64,000 nucleotides of DNA, from the NCBI RefSeq assembly GCF_015594545.1, contig NZ_JADIIO010000001.1, forward strand, positions 372,001-436,000, in the 5' to 3' direction. Positions 63,747-64,000 of the stretch are shown piece after piece. The DNA is from Staphylococcus durrellii. Its GTDB lineage: Bacteria; Bacillota; Bacilli; Staphylococcales; Staphylococcaceae. The notes below the pieces were generated by a model. The model was not told the DNA's origin. It was given only the letters and a program-made list of their open reading frames with translations, and ran no database searches. The position numbers and the translations under genes were made by a program. How positions within the stretch are numbered: the first letter of the stretch is position 1; the number at the start of each line of letters is the position of its first letter.

Positions 63747-64000
63747 ATGAAGTTTTCGATTATTGTGCCAACATACAACTCTGAAACATATATAGAAGAA
63801 CTAATGAATAGTCTTAAAAACCAAACCTATGACAATAATGATTTTGAGGTTATCGTGGTGGATGATTGTTCCTCAGATGATACTTTGAAAAAGGTTAAGC
63901 AATATAAGAAATATTTAAATTTAATTGTCAAAAAGTTAGATGCTAATTCCGGAGGACCTGGTAAACCAAGAAATACTGCATTAGCTATAGCAAGTGGGGA
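63747..64000 (+). CDS. tarS: Wall teichoic acid glycosyltransferase TarS-like, partial
   Basis: The first 84 codons of a gene cut by the right edge. It begins MKFSIIVPTYNSETYIEEL and continues through VDDCSSDDTLK to ANSGGPGKPRNTALA. This is the GT-A family 2 N-terminus, with the DD pair for UDP-sugar binding. It closely matches TarS, the beta-O-GlcNAc transferase that decorates ribitol wall teichoic acid, and the position after tarIJL agrees. In S. aureus, tarS affects methicillin resistance and phage adsorption. GGGGTGAA precedes ATG at 63747. TarM or other GT2 enzymes cannot be fully ruled out from this piece. Confidence 0.8.
   Translation, partial: MKFSIIVPTYNSETYIEELMNSLKNQTYDNNDFEVIVVDDCSSDDTLKKVKQYKKYLNLIVKKLDANSGGPGKPRNTALAIASG

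Noticed and set aside
1..64000. Mobile elements, prophage, CRISPR or a defence island
   Set aside because: No transposase, integrase, terminal repeats, repeat-spacer array, cas, restriction or toxin-antitoxin genes were seen. Gene content is ordinary staphylococcal chromosome.

Overview
The window is low-GC Firmicutes DNA with a strong Staphylococcus signature: a cidR-cidABC locus, an IsaA-type transglycosylase, a V8-like glutamyl endopeptidase, a LytM-type peptidase, copA/copZ, mvaS/mvaA, rocA, and a ribitol wall teichoic acid cluster (tarIJL plus the start of tarS). Many proteins resemble known S. aureus proteins but clearly differ from them, so a non-aureus, probably coagulase-negative, staphylococcus is likely. 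I do not assign a species. There are no rRNA or tRNA genes, no insertion sequences and no CRISPR array. Almost all of it reads as ordinary chromosome.

Layout. 1-1090: a two-gene threonine/serine exporter (minus strand, the first gene cut by the window edge). 1316-3977: two divergent sulfur amino acid PLP enzymes, one behind a CodY-like box. 4037-6618: a TetR-controlled ABC-2 efflux operon with a clear operator palindrome. 6710-13088: thioesterase, FhuD2-like siderophore lipoprotein, MarR regulator with a VOC protein, HAD phosphatase, universal stress protein, pyrD and a fructosamine-kinase-like protein. 13317-20157: a 500-residue CoA-transferase-like protein, then a surface and secreted cluster (V8-like protease, LytM-type peptidase, a zinc-ligand-less PTPS/QueD-like protein, a PfoR-like membrane protein, IsaA). 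20463-27217: an aminotransferase, copZ/copA with an operator inside the promoter spacer, and a BceAB-type ABC transporter.

27350-35848: a possible small RNA region, a DASS symporter, a DUF819 membrane protein, an acetyltransferase, a DUF1445 hydro-lyase, a BCCT transporter, a DUF4064 protein and an IcaC-like acyltransferase. 36192-42216: rocA, a MarR regulator divergent from an ipdC-type decarboxylase, an MFS pump and an O6-alkylguanine methyltransferase. 42333-46044: the upper mevalonate pathway (mvaS divergent from thiolase-mvaA). 46142-50733: a decayed CHAP amidase gene, then cidR-cidABC. 51037-53279: glcB, preceded by a GlcT-type antiterminator. 53706-59893: small metabolic genes, an esterase, an M20 peptidase, a membrane protein and a frameshifted monoacylglycerol-lipase gene. 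60146-64000: tarI-tarJ-tarL and the 5' end of tarS.

Themes are overflow carbon metabolism (glcB, cidC, ipdC, rocA, thiolase), cell wall synthesis and turnover (tar, isaA, LytM-type, cid), and stress or efflux functions. The most useful non-gene signals are the operators: a TetR palindrome at 4068-4095, a CsoR-type site at 24342-24360, three phased WalR half-sites at 19217-19244, a MarR-type palindrome at 38319-38333 and a GlcT RAT/terminator at 51087-51160. I found no convincing wholly new system. The best leads are the zinc-less PTPS-like protein, the internally duplicated CoA-transferase and several small decayed or possible RNA genes.
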